Notes: a model not told the origin generated them from the sequence alone. A stretch of DNA of 64,000 bases from Candidatus Pacearchaeota archaeon (GCA_023228065.1 JALOBX010000002.1:124001-188000), one strand, 5' to 3'. Positions 24,561 to 33,220 are shown, counted from the first letter of the stretch. Made by a program: numbers and translations.

Positions 24561-25841
24561 TTATCCTATATAAATTTTTCTTGGAACACCAGATTTTATC
24601 TTTTGAACATTCTCGATCATTCCTGCTTCTCTTTCAAGAAGTTTATCGTATGTCATTTCTTTTAAATCTTCTTTAAAATTATCTTTTAATTCTTTCATCT
24701 CTGCTTGTGCTTCAGTTATTAAAGCAGCACCATCAAGAGTAGCATTATCCCCTGGAATTGGAATTGGAGAATATTTCCTTCTTATATACCCTAGCATTTC
24801 TTTACATATTGCTAATGCATACTTTCTTATCCATCTTTTACCTATTGAATTTATCGCACTATAAGGTATATTTGTAAAAGGTAAAGTACCAAGATTATTT
24901 GCTCCACTTAATCCAGTATCATTATCTGAATCTTCTTCTGTCCAAGGATTTTTTAATATTTTAAATTCAAACCACATCTTTTGAACATAAGAATCTCTTG
25001 GAGGTGGAAATATTCTTAATTTATTATTTCTTATCGTATATGAAAAATTAGATAATCTTGTGCTTATCGCATCTTTATACATAATTGATTGTAATTTATT
25101 CTGCCAAACAGGTACTACCTCATAAACTGTAGAATCTGCATATTGACCATAATTTGATAGATTACCTACAACATTAACTCCACCATGATATCCATAAAAA
25201 TTCCAAAAAGCAGCTTTCGTTTTATAATAAACTTTCGTAATAACAATTTTCTTTATTGATCCACTAGCACCTACTAAACCAGCATAATCTACTCCACCTT
25301 CAGCAGAAGATTCTTCAACTATTGATTGAAGATCATAATCTTGTTTTTCATCTTCTATATTAAAAGAAGCAGAATAAAAAGTTACATCTCCACCTATTCT
25401 TGCTTCTGACGCAAGAGTATTTCCTATCTTTCTAGCTGCCATAAATTGAATCTTAGGATACTTTAATTCAATGTTTGATCCAGATAAAGCATCCCCAACA
25501 AGCACTTGTCCATTGCCATCAAAAGATGCAGTTTGAAATCCTAATAAACTTCCAATTGTATTATATCCTTGATGAATATTCATTAAATATGAATATTCTA
25601 AACATGCTTCCTCATATGATGCATATACTTGATATTCTGTTATTTCAACATTTAATACATCACCCCCAAGTCTATGATATACATAATTGACTTGTTCTAC
25701 AGCAGCATTTTTAAAATCTGAAGAATCATACACACCAAATGGTAATGGATTTGTTGTTATATCTACATTTGAAACTGTTCCTGTTATTGGAAGTGCTATT
25801 GCAACTGTTGTACTGACTGGACTTAACACAGGATAAGCCAT
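24561..25841 (-). CDS. Neck protein (gp13-like)
   Basis: The start is set at ATG 25841 (MAYPVLSPVST), because the GGAG at good spacing lies inside the longer TTG-started frame. It is a 426-residue protein. The C-terminal part 'YALAICKEMLGYIRRKYSPI', 'PIPGDNATLDGAALITEAQA' followed by EMKELKDNFKEDL is the conserved C-terminus of T4 gp13 neck proteins, which connect the portal to the tail. It is longer than T4 gp13 (309), with extra Ser/Gly-rich loops at about 100-200. It begins the neck block after the homing endonuclease insert. Confidence 0.85.
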   Translation of the reverse strand: MAYPVLSPVSTTVAIALPITGTVSNVDITTNPLPFGVYDSSDFKNAAVEQVNYVYHRLGGDVLNVEITEYQVYASYEEACLEYSYLMNIHQGYNTIGSLLGFQTASFDGNGQVLVGDALSGSNIELKYPKIQFMAARKIGNTLASEARIGGDVTFYSASFNIEDEKQDYDLQSIVEESSAEGGVDYAGLVGASGSIKKIVITKVYYKTKAAFWNFYGYHGGVNVVGNLSNYGQYADSTVYEVVPVWQNKLQSIMYKDAISTRLSNFSYTIRNNKLRIFPPPRDSYVQKMWFEFKILKNPWTEEDSDNDTGLSGANNLGTLPFTNIPYSAINSIGKRWIRKYALAICKEMLGYIRRKYSPIPIPGDNATLDGAALITEAQAEMKELKDNFKEDLKEMTYDKLLEREAGMIENVQKIKSGVPRKIYIG

Positions 25842-25899
25842 TATTTTCTCCAACGATAGACTAACCTGTAATAAGTAGTTTGTTTAAATTATAAACTTA

Positions 25900-27363
25900 T
25901 TAATGAAGAAAATCCATTATATATATATTTGATCCACATCCATATATTTTTTGAACATTTGCTTCTTCTGCTATTTGTTTTTCAGTTTTTCCTAAAATTG
26001 ACCTAAAAATAAATCGATTAAAACGATCCTTTCCATCTGTATAACCATATGATGGATTCGTATATCCAAACAATGTAAATCCACTTTTTAAATAAACCTT
26101 TCCATCTCCATAATTCAAATCTGCATAACTTAAAATTCCACTATACCCATTGTTCTTAGACCACAAAATTACTGCTTTTAAAAGTCTAGAAAAACCTCCT
26201 CTCACAACTACATTTAATTTATTAGCAAAACGACATATCTCTATCTTCCCTTTATATTTTGTATGAAAAGGTCCCCTCAATGATAAACAAGAAACTAGTT
26301 CGTCTTTATATACCAAACCAAATGCCATTTTAGAAACAGAATAACCAGAAATATGATTATTTTCAAAAAAGTTTTTATATTGATTATTTCTAAATAATTC
26401 AACAACTTTACATTTTCTTGCATCAATCTTTGTTTCTACTTTTCCAAGTTTATATTTAATCATTGATTTAATAATTTTTTGCTTATTTCTCCATTCATCT
26501 GAATAAATTTGGAATAAAGATATACCTTTTTCCAAACATCCTAAATATTTATCTTGATGATATCTTTTAGATTTAGTTACTTCGTTATGCCAAAATAAAC
26601 CATTATATTCTATAGCAATCTTTTTTTCTGGAATGTATATGTCTAATTCTTTTGGTCTTAAAATAGTTCTGTCTCCTCTTATTATATTATATTCTTCTGC
26701 TACTGAAGAAATAAATTCATATAATTCATATTCTTCTTTTGATTTCCCAGAAAAACAATATTTGCATGAAGAACCTTTATGTAAAGTCATTAAATTATTT
26801 TCTTGTTCTTTTCCACATAACAAACATTTAACTTTAACTGTTTGAAGTCTTGAAAAATATTCATCAAATGGAGTTAAAAGTTCTAGTTTGTTTTCTTCAA
26901 TAAATTTTTGTTTATATTCATTGAATTTTTCTTCAGTTAAAGCACTTGCATTTTTTTTGCCAGATATTGATATTGAATATTTTAAAATTGATTCATTCGT
27001 TTCTTTCGTTAATCCCTTTTTCCATCCTGCATCAATTGTTTTACTTTCTATACCATCAAAACCATATTGTTTTGACCAACTTTTTCTTCCTTCTCCAGCA
27101 TGATCAAAACAAAACCTTTTAAATCCATATTTTCCTTTCACATAACTTGTCTTCTGTCCACAAATAGGACAAACAGGACGATTTGCTTTAAAAAAATACA
27201 TTTCTACATATTTTTCCATTGAAAAATTATGAAACGCTCCAACATGTCCTGCTAATCCTGCTTTACTTTTAAATAATTTTTTGCAAATTTGACATTCAAC
27301 TTTTTCTTTTTCTGTAACTTCTGCACATATATCAAAATGACCTTTGTTCCTATCCCCACTCAT
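25900..27363 (-). CDS. Free-standing homing endonuclease, Vsr-like (EDxHD) type
   Basis: The start is taken at ATG 27363 (MSGDRNKGHFD), which has AAGGAG 8 bases upstream; the longer frame from 27393 lacks a site. N-terminal zinc-finger-like units are CQICKKLFKSKAGLAGHVGA..H, CPICGQ and CLLCGK...CKYC. The nuclease core is ELDIYIPEKKIAIEYNGLFW followed by HNE, KRYHQDKYLGCLEKGISLFQ and DEW, matching the Vsr-fold homing endonucleases (I-Bth0305I-like). The C-terminal GNAT-like region 'ENNHISGYSVSKMAFGLVY', 'RFANKLNVVVRGGFSRLLKA' and 'SYADLNYGDGKVYLKSGF' is typical of this family. It is a selfish gene between the capsid and neck genes. Confidence 0.9.
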   Translation of the reverse strand: MSGDRNKGHFDICAEVTEKEKVECQICKKLFKSKAGLAGHVGAFHNFSMEKYVEMYFFKANRPVCPICGQKTSYVKGKYGFKRFCFDHAGEGRKSWSKQYGFDGIESKTIDAGWKKGLTKETNESILKYSISISGKKNASALTEEKFNEYKQKFIEENKLELLTPFDEYFSRLQTVKVKCLLCGKEQENNLMTLHKGSSCKYCFSGKSKEEYELYEFISSVAEEYNIIRGDRTILRPKELDIYIPEKKIAIEYNGLFWHNEVTKSKRYHQDKYLGCLEKGISLFQIYSDEWRNKQKIIKSMIKYKLGKVETKIDARKCKVVELFRNNQYKNFFENNHISGYSVSKMAFGLVYKDELVSCLSLRGPFHTKYKGKIEICRFANKLNVVVRGGFSRLLKAVILWSKNNGYSGILSYADLNYGDGKVYLKSGFTLFGYTNPSYGYTDGKDRFNRFIFRSILGKTEKQIAEEANVQKIYGCGSNIYIMDFLH

Positions 27364-27403
27364 ATCTTTTCTCCTTCTTCTATTTAAATCCATAATATCA
27401 TAT

Positions 27404-27441
27404 TTAAATAGTTTTGTTAAGGGGATTATGACTTGCTATTT
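27404..27441 (-). promoter_or_regulatory. Promoter-like elements before the homing endonuclease
   Basis: On the coding strand ATAAATAG (around 27441-27434) and CTATTTAA (27411-27404) occur 41-78 bases before the start at 27363, after the capsid-gene terminator. They are variants of the octamer found before the sheath, neck and scaffold genes, so the endonuclease may have its own late promoter. Confidence 0.35.
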
Positions 27442-27492
27442 ATTTTTGAAAAACAACAAAGGGGTAATGACTATATTTTATTGAAATTAAAA

Positions 27493-27524
27493 AAATGCCC
27501 TTCAAAAGATATTGAAGGGCATTT
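27493..27524 (-). terminator. Rho-independent terminator after the major capsid gene
   Basis: Thirteen base pairs (27493-27505 with 27512-27524, including TGCCCTTCAA/TTGAAGGGCA) enclose a 6-base loop. On the coding strand the stem runs directly into seven T residues. It lies 26 bases after the capsid gene stop and before the homing endonuclease. Confidence 0.92.
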
Positions 27525-27549
27525 GTGTTAGAAATTACTTAATGATTAC

Positions 27550-29334
27550 TTAACCTTGGAGATCTCTGATAATGACAAGACCATACATATCAGGACGTAC
27601 CATCTTTTTCCCGTATCTCGTCATGACTCCTTTTCTTGGTGTGAAATTCTCAGGATCGAAGATCACAGGAGTTGTTTGGAGAGGCACGTATGGTGAATAA
27701 ACGTATCCACTTTCAAGGAACGAAGATCCTTTTCTACCAACAAGGATTACGTTTCTATAGAAATATGGTGATACATAAATATCCCATTTATTGCTAATAC
27801 TACCCACCTTGATGCTTCCTGCTGATCCTTTCTCATCATCAGGTGCCGTAACGTTTGTAGAGAATCCACGAACCATCTCAAGAATTGCAGATGTTTCAGG
27901 ACCACAGACGAGGAAGTTTGCACCACCCCGAAGTGTCTTTCTATGAATTTCTGCCGATACGTCATTGATAGTTTCAAGCAATGTTTGATACCATTCAGAC
28001 ACGTTACCAGTGAAATCAGGAGGAGCTGTAGCACTTGTGATATCTGCACCAGTCTCTCTATTAACAAAGAGTCCAGGGCGTCTTGACCAATAATATGTCC
28101 GTGCTGTAGCACCCTTTACTAAGTCTTGAAGAATTTCACCATCGATTTCCATACCAATGTGCTCAGAAAGAACCGAAGTTAATTCTGTTTCAGCATCAGT
28201 TGAGTGATATGCTTGAAGATCTTGACCTGCTTCAGGTGTCCATACCGCCTTAAGTTTTCTTGTTTGTGCGACAATAGGAATACTATCAACCTTAATGTTG
28301 ATTTCAGGAATTGAATCCTCGTTTTCTAATTGCCAAACAGAACCTCCCACAACTGCTCCAATACCACTGCTTACTTCAGAAATATTATCATTGATAGAGA
28401 ATGACATTTCCATATCAGATGTAGCAGAAGCAGAAGACCACTTGTTTGTATCTGCATCAAAACTTGCATCCACATTTGCAGTAGCAACTAAAAATACAAA
28501 TCTAACATAAAGAGGATATGCTGAATAATCAGGTGCTCCTGCTGAGTCACAAAGACATGTTAATCTTCGTACAAGTTGTCCCATTGAAGAACTTAATGCT
28601 GTTCCACCCGTAGGAAGCAAGTTAATAGAAGAATAATCCTTTACATTGAATTGATCCCAATCTGCTGTTCCATCTGTATGAGTTTCAAATGTAGAGGTTA
28701 ATGCTACAGCAACAAGAGCAGAATAACTTGCTTTTCCAATAAGATCTTCATCCCATTGAATCAACTTTCCCTGAGCGTCTGTGACTGTTCCATCAAGATC
28801 AATCGCATCAGCAACAAGAACAATAGACTCAGAAGGAACATTATTATAACCGATTGCATGAGAATAACTGTTATTAAGATTATAGAGCCCTTTTTCTGCA
28901 TAAGGATCTGTAATCGAAACACCATTGGCAATTTCAGAAGCAACTGAATCAGTACCATAAATTGAACCACCAGTGCTAAGCGGTCCTCTTGTTGAATTAT
29001 ATCTGAAATCCAAGAAGAATATCAGTCCTGATGGTAAACTCATTGGTTGAACAGAAACTACATCATTTGCTAAAAGTCCAGCAAATACTCTTCGAACAAG
29101 AGGAAATGCAACAGACGCAAATCCTTGAACATCCCCACCTTCCATTGTTGTTGCTTCTCTAAGTAAAGAAGCTGCTTGATTCTCTAAAAGTCTAACCACT
29201 GTATGCTTTCTATACTCATCATGATCAAGACCTTCAAGAAGTCCTGTTTTTGACCACTTTTTAACCAAACGATTCGTTTCAAGAATCATGTCCGGTCTAA
29301 CGATGTCTTCCGTTAATTTCTTTAAGATACCCAT
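27550..29334 (-). CDS. Major capsid protein (gp23-like)
   Basis: This 594-residue protein has the HK97/gp23 layout. The N-terminal 60 residues are charged and helical and end LLENQAASLLRE, then ATTMEGGDVQGFASVAFPLV and RRVFAGLLANDVVSVQPMSL. This matches the gp23 propeptide junction. Cleavage after Glu60 (L-R-E before A) by the encoded prohead protease is predicted. The C-terminal 'VGRKGSSFLESGYVYSPYVP' and 'FTPRKGVMTRYGKKMVRPDM' are also gp23-like. The ribosome-binding site GGAGG is strong. A strong terminator follows. Local base composition is less AT-rich than in neighbouring accessory genes, as expected for a highly expressed gene. Confidence 0.95.
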   Translation of the reverse strand: MGILKKLTEDIVRPDMILETNRLVKKWSKTGLLEGLDHDEYRKHTVVRLLENQAASLLREATTMEGGDVQGFASVAFPLVRRVFAGLLANDVVSVQPMSLPSGLIFFLDFRYNSTRGPLSTGGSIYGTDSVASEIANGVSITDPYAEKGLYNLNNSYSHAIGYNNVPSESIVLVADAIDLDGTVTDAQGKLIQWDEDLIGKASYSALVAVALTSTFETHTDGTADWDQFNVKDYSSINLLPTGGTALSSSMGQLVRRLTCLCDSAGAPDYSAYPLYVRFVFLVATANVDASFDADTNKWSSASATSDMEMSFSINDNISEVSSGIGAVVGGSVWQLENEDSIPEINIKVDSIPIVAQTRKLKAVWTPEAGQDLQAYHSTDAETELTSVLSEHIGMEIDGEILQDLVKGATARTYYWSRRPGLFVNRETGADITSATAPPDFTGNVSEWYQTLLETINDVSAEIHRKTLRGGANFLVCGPETSAILEMVRGFSTNVTAPDDEKGSAGSIKVGSISNKWDIYVSPYFYRNVILVGRKGSSFLESGYVYSPYVPLQTTPVIFDPENFTPRKGVMTRYGKKMVRPDMYGLVIIRDLQG

Positions 29335-29349
29335 TTAAAAAATCCTCCA

Positions 29350-30663
29350 TTAATTTTTCTTACTTTTTATTCCTGCCATTTTTTGCATCTTTTCTTTTAA
29401 AAGTTGTTCTTCTTTCGTTTCACCCGAAGAAGGTTTTCTATTTTTAAGAGCAAATGCAACCTCATTTAAGCGTATTTTGTTTTCTTGTGGTTCTTCAACT
29501 GAATGATTTTCAACAATAATCTTTTTCGTTGAATTCATAAACTTTTCAAAAACACCCTTCGCTTCATTAAGGGTTTTGGTTTTATTAACAGCATCAACAA
29601 GTTCTCTCTTTTGTCGCTCATTCAAAGAGTCACTGCTTAAAACCCTATTTTCTATCATTGTCTGCGTAGTTGTCAAATTCGTTTTCTTTAATTCCTTTCC
29701 GAAAACGATAAGAGCTTCTCTTAACACGTTATTTTGCTCTTCTAAATTAGATAGTCTGTCTCTAATCAAAAAGATATTTCTTTTTAATACTTTATTAACT
29801 TTTTTATATGATTCTTCAAGATCTTCTTCTTTTTTAGGTTTTTCTTTTCTTGAATCTTCTGCTTTTGGAGCTTGATTTAAAATATTTGAATTCTCTTCAT
29901 CTTCTAAATCATTTGTTGCTATTTTGGAAGATTCTTGTGTATTTGAATTAGCACTATAATCACCAATTATTCCTTCTGGTACTGCTTCAAAATCAATTAT
30001 ATCTTCTTCTTTTTCTTCATCTGCATCTAATTCTTCCTCTTCTTCAAGAAATTCTAATGTTCCTTCTTGGAGATAAGATACATTTCCATCTTGTTCTTCT
30101 GGTTTAGATCTTTCTGCTCCTAATTGAGCATCGGTTTCTTCTTTTTCATAATCTAAACTAATATCAGGACTTTCCCCATCACCATCCTCTATATTTAATT
30201 CATCTGTTATTTCTTCTGTTTTTCCTCCATCTTCTTCTTTTGCTATTTGAGATAATTGATCCAAATCAATTGTCATCATTTCATCTTCACCTGGAGAATC
30301 CTTACCACCTATATTTTCTCCATCTGCAAAAGATTTACCTATTTCTTTATCAGAAAAAGGTTCATTTTGAACTGGTGCTTTTGAACCTTCTGCTCCACCT
30401 TCACCAGACATTGTTTCAAGATCTGGAGATCCTTCTCCTCCTAATTCATCTACATCTCCTGTAGATCCTTCGTTTCCACCTAAAAGAAGATCCTTATCTT
30501 CTTCTTTTCCCTCTTCAGCTTCAAAAAGTTTTTTATTAATTATTCTTTTGAATTCTTTTGAATATTTTTCAATTAATTCTGATTGAGCACTTTTTTTCGC
30601 AACATCTTTAAGTGCTTCAGCATCAATGATTGCTCGCTCTAACATTTTTGATTTATCACTCAT
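29350..30663 (-). CDS. Prohead scaffold/core protein (gp22-like)
   Basis: This is a 437-residue, very acidic protein; the start is set at ATG 30663 because GGAG lies 6 bases upstream. The middle (about 60-260) is a low-complexity Glu/Asp/Gly/Ser region, and the flanks are helical (LERAIIDAEALKDVAKKSAQ, KVLKRNIFLIRDRLSNLEEQ). Composition, and position between the prohead protease and the major capsid gene, are those of the T4 gp22 scaffold. It would be degraded by the protease during maturation. No direct sequence motif ties it to gp22. Confidence 0.75.
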   Translation of the reverse strand: MSDKSKMLERAIIDAEALKDVAKKSAQSELIEKYSKEFKRIINKKLFEAEEGKEEDKDLLLGGNEGSTGDVDELGGEGSPDLETMSGEGGAEGSKAPVQNEPFSDKEIGKSFADGENIGGKDSPGEDEMMTIDLDQLSQIAKEEDGGKTEEITDELNIEDGDGESPDISLDYEKEETDAQLGAERSKPEEQDGNVSYLQEGTLEFLEEEEELDADEEKEEDIIDFEAVPEGIIGDYSANSNTQESSKIATNDLEDEENSNILNQAPKAEDSRKEKPKKEEDLEESYKKVNKVLKRNIFLIRDRLSNLEEQNNVLREALIVFGKELKKTNLTTTQTMIENRVLSSDSLNERQKRELVDAVNKTKTLNEAKGVFEKFMNSTKKIIVENHSVEEPQENKIRLNEVAFALKNRKPSSGETKEEQLLKEKMQKMAGIKSKKN

Positions 30664-30684
30664 TTTTAACTCCACTAAATCTAA

Positions 30685-30696
30685 TAATATATAGTT
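30685..30696 (-). promoter_or_regulatory. ACTATATATTA-type promoter-like element before the scaffold gene
   Basis: The coding strand reads TAACTATATATT, 22 bases before the scaffold start at 30663. It is one of the AT-rich octamer variants found before late genes. It is a weak call because the region is AT-rich throughout. Confidence 0.3.
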
Positions 30697-30710
30697 ATTT
30701 CTGTTTTCAA

Positions 30711-31142
30711 TTAATTATTTATACCATCAAGAGTAGTTCCTAATGAAGCAGATGATAATTCATATAATTGTGGTTCTATCGATGTCATTTCTGCCGCTAA
30801 ACAATAAGATCCACTTGCTCCATTGCACAACGTAGAAAGATAAATTCTATTACACTTAATATCAAATTTTATATAAGGAACATTATTATCAAGAACATAA
30901 TAATGATGATTATTCATAATAGGATTGCCAACAAGAGATCTTGAATCAAAATATAAAATAATTGGGACAGATCCATCAAGAGTTCTAACTGTTATTGATT
31001 TAGTTAATGACGGAAAACTTATTTCTACACCATCACTTGTATCTACTGTGTCTGGTACTTCACTTCCTGTTAAATATGGTCTGCCAGAAGATTGATATGC
31101 CGCTGCTGATCCTGGTCCTACCTTATATGTTCGTGATGGCAT
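30711..31142 (-). CDS. Unknown small virion-region protein
   Basis: This is a 143-residue protein rich in Ser, Tyr and beta-branched residues, with no charged coiled coil: 'YKVGPGSAAAYQSSGRPYL', 'PSLTKSITVRTLDGSVPIIL', 'YLSTLCNGASGSYCLAAEM'. It is predicted to be mostly beta structure, so a head-decoration or fibre-like role would fit its place between bS21 and the scaffold gene. I do not recognise a family. GGAG lies 8 bases before the ATG. Confidence 0.6.
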   Translation of the reverse strand: MPSRTYKVGPGSAAAYQSSGRPYLTGSEVPDTVDTSDGVEISFPSLTKSITVRTLDGSVPIILYFDSRSLVGNPIMNNHHYYVLDNNVPYIKFDIKCNRIYLSTLCNGASGSYCLAAEMTSIEPQLYELSSASLGTTLDGINN

Positions 31143-31145
31143 CTA

Positions 31146-31370
31146 TTATTCTCCATTCATTTGTTGTTTACTATCTAAATACTTTCTCACTTTTGCTCGT
31201 TCTTTTTTTTCTTTCTTGGCAACAGAAGGTTTTTTATATCTTTTTGAAAAAGCACAAGTTTCCTTTAGTTCTTCAACAAGTTTTTCCTTTTTGGTTAACC
31301 GAATAAACCTCTCAACAAAAGATAATGATGATTCCCCTTTCTCTGCTACCAATTGAAAATTAATTGCCAT
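31146..31370 (-). CDS. rpsU: Ribosomal protein bS21 homologue encoded by the phage
   Basis: This is a 74-residue basic protein. 'VAEKGESSLSFVERFIRLTK' with KEKLVEELK, then 'SKRYKKPSVAKKEKKERAKV' and RKYL, follows the bS21 pattern: an N-terminal strand, a helix with paired basic residues, then 'Y.KPS.....K' and a Lys/Arg-rich helix. bS21 is a late-assembled small-subunit protein near the anti-Shine-Dalgarno end of 16S rRNA. Phage copies are known in large and marine phages and are thought to replace the host protein and bias initiation towards phage mRNA. It is encoded in the middle of the head genes, with strong site GAGGTGATGT before the ATG. Confidence 0.85.
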   Translation of the reverse strand: MAINFQLVAEKGESSLSFVERFIRLTKKEKLVEELKETCAFSKRYKKPSVAKKEKKERAKVRKYLDSKQQMNGE

Positions 31371-31389
31371 ACATCACCTCATAATAAAT

Positions 31390-31782
31390 TTATAAACCAA
31401 AAGCTTTAAGATCTACACCAGGGTCATTTGGATTTACATCTGATAGTGGTGTTCTTCCAAAAATTTCATTTTGTTTCAATTCAACAGGAGATTTAACAGG
31501 AGATAGAGGAACCGTACCTTCAAACATTTGCCCCATTCCTTTTTCTTTGAATGATTTTAATTTTTCTTCTACCACTAAATTATTCATATTCATTCCCATT
31601 AAATTAAGTCTTTTAGGAGTCTTAACAGGACTTGCTTGTTTCTTTTCAACTAAAAATTCTTTATCACTAAAACCTTTAAAAACTTCAGTAATTACTTTTG
31701 ATAACAATCCATCAAAAAGCATTTCATTTACACATTCTTCAATAATCGGTTTTAGTATCTTTTTTAATTCTGATTTCTTCAT
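31390..31782 (-). CDS. Head-region protein with an MKKxxLKKIL leader
   Basis: This is a 130-residue protein. The N-terminus MKKSELKKILKPIIEECVNE is an amphipathic basic leader like those of the 140- and 93-residue proteins just upstream. The C-terminus has two similar Pro-rich parts, 'GTVPLSPVKSPVELKQNEIF' and 'GRTPLSDVNPNDPGVDLKAF'. Proteins ending in such 'DPGVDL' segments occur next to prohead proteases in T4-like phages, with no known role. The start overlaps the protease stop, and AGGTG is the ribosome-binding site. Confidence 0.65.
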   Translation of the reverse strand: MKKSELKKILKPIIEECVNEMLFDGLLSKVITEVFKGFSDKEFLVEKKQASPVKTPKRLNLMGMNMNNLVVEEKLKSFKEKGMGQMFEGTVPLSPVKSPVELKQNEIFGRTPLSDVNPNDPGVDLKAFGL

Positions 31783-32402
31783 TTTTCACCTTTATATAAA
31801 ATACTATTTAAAATACGATTTATTTTGTCACTTCTTGTAAAATATAAACTCGTTTTTTGCTTGGATTCTTTCATCAAAAACGCATCAACAGTTGATGGTT
31901 CAGTTACTATATCAAAACAAATTAATTGAAAATCATCTTCAACAATTATATCTTCCCCTTTCTCATGAACAGAACCAAGTCCTCTAGAACTTATACCTAT
32001 CTTTATGCCATCATTGATTAATGACTTTAAAATTTGTCCAGATGGGCCACTTAATACTTTTAATTTTCCATATAAATTTTTGCCTTCCCACCACAATTTC
32101 TTAATAACATGAGAAAGATTTTTTGCATCAATTTCTGAAGAATCTGGATGGTTTAATTCTCCTACAGAACGATTCTCTCTTATAAGTTTTTCATAGTTCT
32201 TAACCTCTGATTCTAATACCTCATAAGGATATATTCTTCCATTTTGGTTTTTTTCATCAGCTTTCTGAAATATTCCTGAAAGATATAAAGCACCATTATC
32301 TCTGATATCTTTTTTTTCTTCTTCTGTCAAGAGGTCCTGACAAACCCCATCTGGACATAAAGAAAAATACTCTCTAAGAATATATTTTTTATTATTTTCC
32401 AT
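31779..32402 (-). CDS. Prohead protease (gp21-like)
   Basis: This serine protease of the herpesvirus-assemblin fold trims capsid and core proteins during head maturation. 'SGIFQKADEKNQNGRIYPYE', 'NRSVGELNHPDSSEIDAKNL', 'IKIGISSRGLGSV' and 'FQLICFDIVTEPSTVDAFL' match T4 gp21: the His in ELNHP and the Ser in ISSRG are the expected catalytic residues. The length of 207 residues equals the T4 protein (212). It lies between the tagged small proteins and bS21. T4 gp21 cuts after (L/I)-x-E, and candidate sites of that type occur in the major capsid and the tagged accessory proteins of this window. Confidence 0.93.
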   Translation of the reverse strand: MENNKKYILREYFSLCPDGVCQDLLTEEEKKDIRDNGALYLSGIFQKADEKNQNGRIYPYEVLESEVKNYEKLIRENRSVGELNHPDSSEIDAKNLSHVIKKLWWEGKNLYGKLKVLSGPSGQILKSLINDGIKIGISSRGLGSVHEKGEDIIVEDDFQLICFDIVTEPSTVDAFLMKESKQKTSLYFTRSDKINRILNSILYKGEK

Positions 32403-32814
32403 TTTTTTTGCTTTCTACTAATCCCTTGTATATTTCTTTATAAATTTTGTTTTCATAAAGTCCATTAGGTAAATCAAATGGATCATACATAGGATCTACA
32501 TTAGGATCTTCTGTCCCATCCATTTCAAAATCTCTTTTTCTTGAATTTGCATAATCCATTTTTGTTTTTCCAGAATATTTAGGATCTGGATTTAATCCTT
32601 CTACATCCCCAAATTCTTCATAGTTTGGATCTTCATTATAAAGTTCCTCTTCCTCAGGCATTTCTTCTTCATAATAAGATTCTTCTCCAGCATCAAAACC
32701 TTGTGGATCATTATCCCAATAATCACTAAAATCTTCATTTAATTTTGATCCTTTCAATGCTCTTTTTACTTCTTCTTTTACAATCTTTTTTAAAGTATTC
32801 ACTTTAATTTTCAT
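32392..32814 (-). CDS. Acidic small protein with an MKIxxxxLKKIVKEEV leader
   Basis: This is a 140-residue protein. The basic leader MKIKVNTLKKIVKEEVKRAL ends in GSKLNE, which offers an L-N-E site for prohead protease cleavage. The remainder is highly acidic and Asn/Asp/Tyr-rich ('EESYYEEEMPEEEELYNEDP'), resembling small prohead-core proteins such as T4 gp67/gp68 in composition only. It overlaps the protease start by 11 bases. I infer a core or packaged protein. Confidence 0.65.
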   Translation of the reverse strand: MKIKVNTLKKIVKEEVKRALKGSKLNEDFSDYWDNDPQGFDAGEESYYEEEMPEEEELYNEDPNYEEFGDVEGLNPDPKYSGKTKMDYANSRKRDFEMDGTEDPNVDPMYDPFDLPNGLYENKIYKEIYKGLVESKKNGK

Positions 32815-32828
32815 CTCTATTTCTCCAA

Positions 32829-33110
32829 TTAATAATCTAATAAAAATAATAAAACTTGTTCAATTTCTTCTCTGTTTTTCGAATAAACAGTCTGTAATAA
32901 ATAAGTTTTTAACTGTTCATCACTTAATTTATCAAATTTTTCTTTCAATTCACACGAAGAACACTGCTCTTGTGGTTTATTCTTTGGATTTGTTTCGTAA
33001 GGATCAAGTTTCCCCTTCCCACCAGAAGCTAAAATATATGATTCTTTTTTAAGAATAGAATCTACTTCTTCTTTAATAATCTTTTTTAATAACCCTTTTT
33101 TTATTTCCAC
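32829..33110 (-). CDS. Small protein with an MEIKKGLLKKIIKEEV leader and a CxxC pair
   Basis: This 93-residue protein has a GTG start at 33110, directly after the stop of a 24-codon frame, and AAGGGG upstream. The leader MEIKKGLLKKIIKEEVDSIL is the same class as in the two following genes. The body contains QCSSCELKEKFDKLSDEQLK (a CxxC) and a hydrophobic C-terminus (EQVLLFLLDY). No family is recognised. Confidence 0.6.
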   Translation of the reverse strand: MEIKKGLLKKIIKEEVDSILKKESYILASGGKGKLDPYETNPKNKPQEQCSSCELKEKFDKLSDEQLKTYLLQTVYSKNREEIEQVLLFLLDY

Positions 33111-33185
33111 CTATGACCCCTTACAACAATGTGCCACTCTACGAATTGTAAACCTTTTAAATATTAAATTTTTTTCAATTCTCAT
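33111..33185 (-). CDS. Possible 24-residue leader peptide
   Basis: The ATG at 33185 has AGGTG 5-9 bases upstream. The frame encodes a basic peptide beginning MRIEKNLIFKRF and ends TAG immediately before the GTG of the 93-residue gene. It occupies most of an otherwise empty 131-base gap that also holds a promoter-like octamer. It may be a translational coupler or chance. Confidence 0.35.
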   Translation of the reverse strand: MRIEKNLIFKRFTIRRVAHCCKGS

Positions 33186-33220
33186 ACATCACCTATTATT
33201 AAATCAATAATAACTCCATA

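Noticed and set aside
25900..27393. Longer start of the homing endonuclease at 27393
   Set aside because: The ATG at 27363 has AAGGAG at correct spacing, whereas the earlier ATG has none, and its first ten residues (Arg-rich) are the site itself being translated.
27442..27549. Gap after the capsid gene considered for a tRNA or small RNA
   Set aside because: The only structure is the terminator stem at 27493-27524. No cloverleaf or acceptor stem was found.
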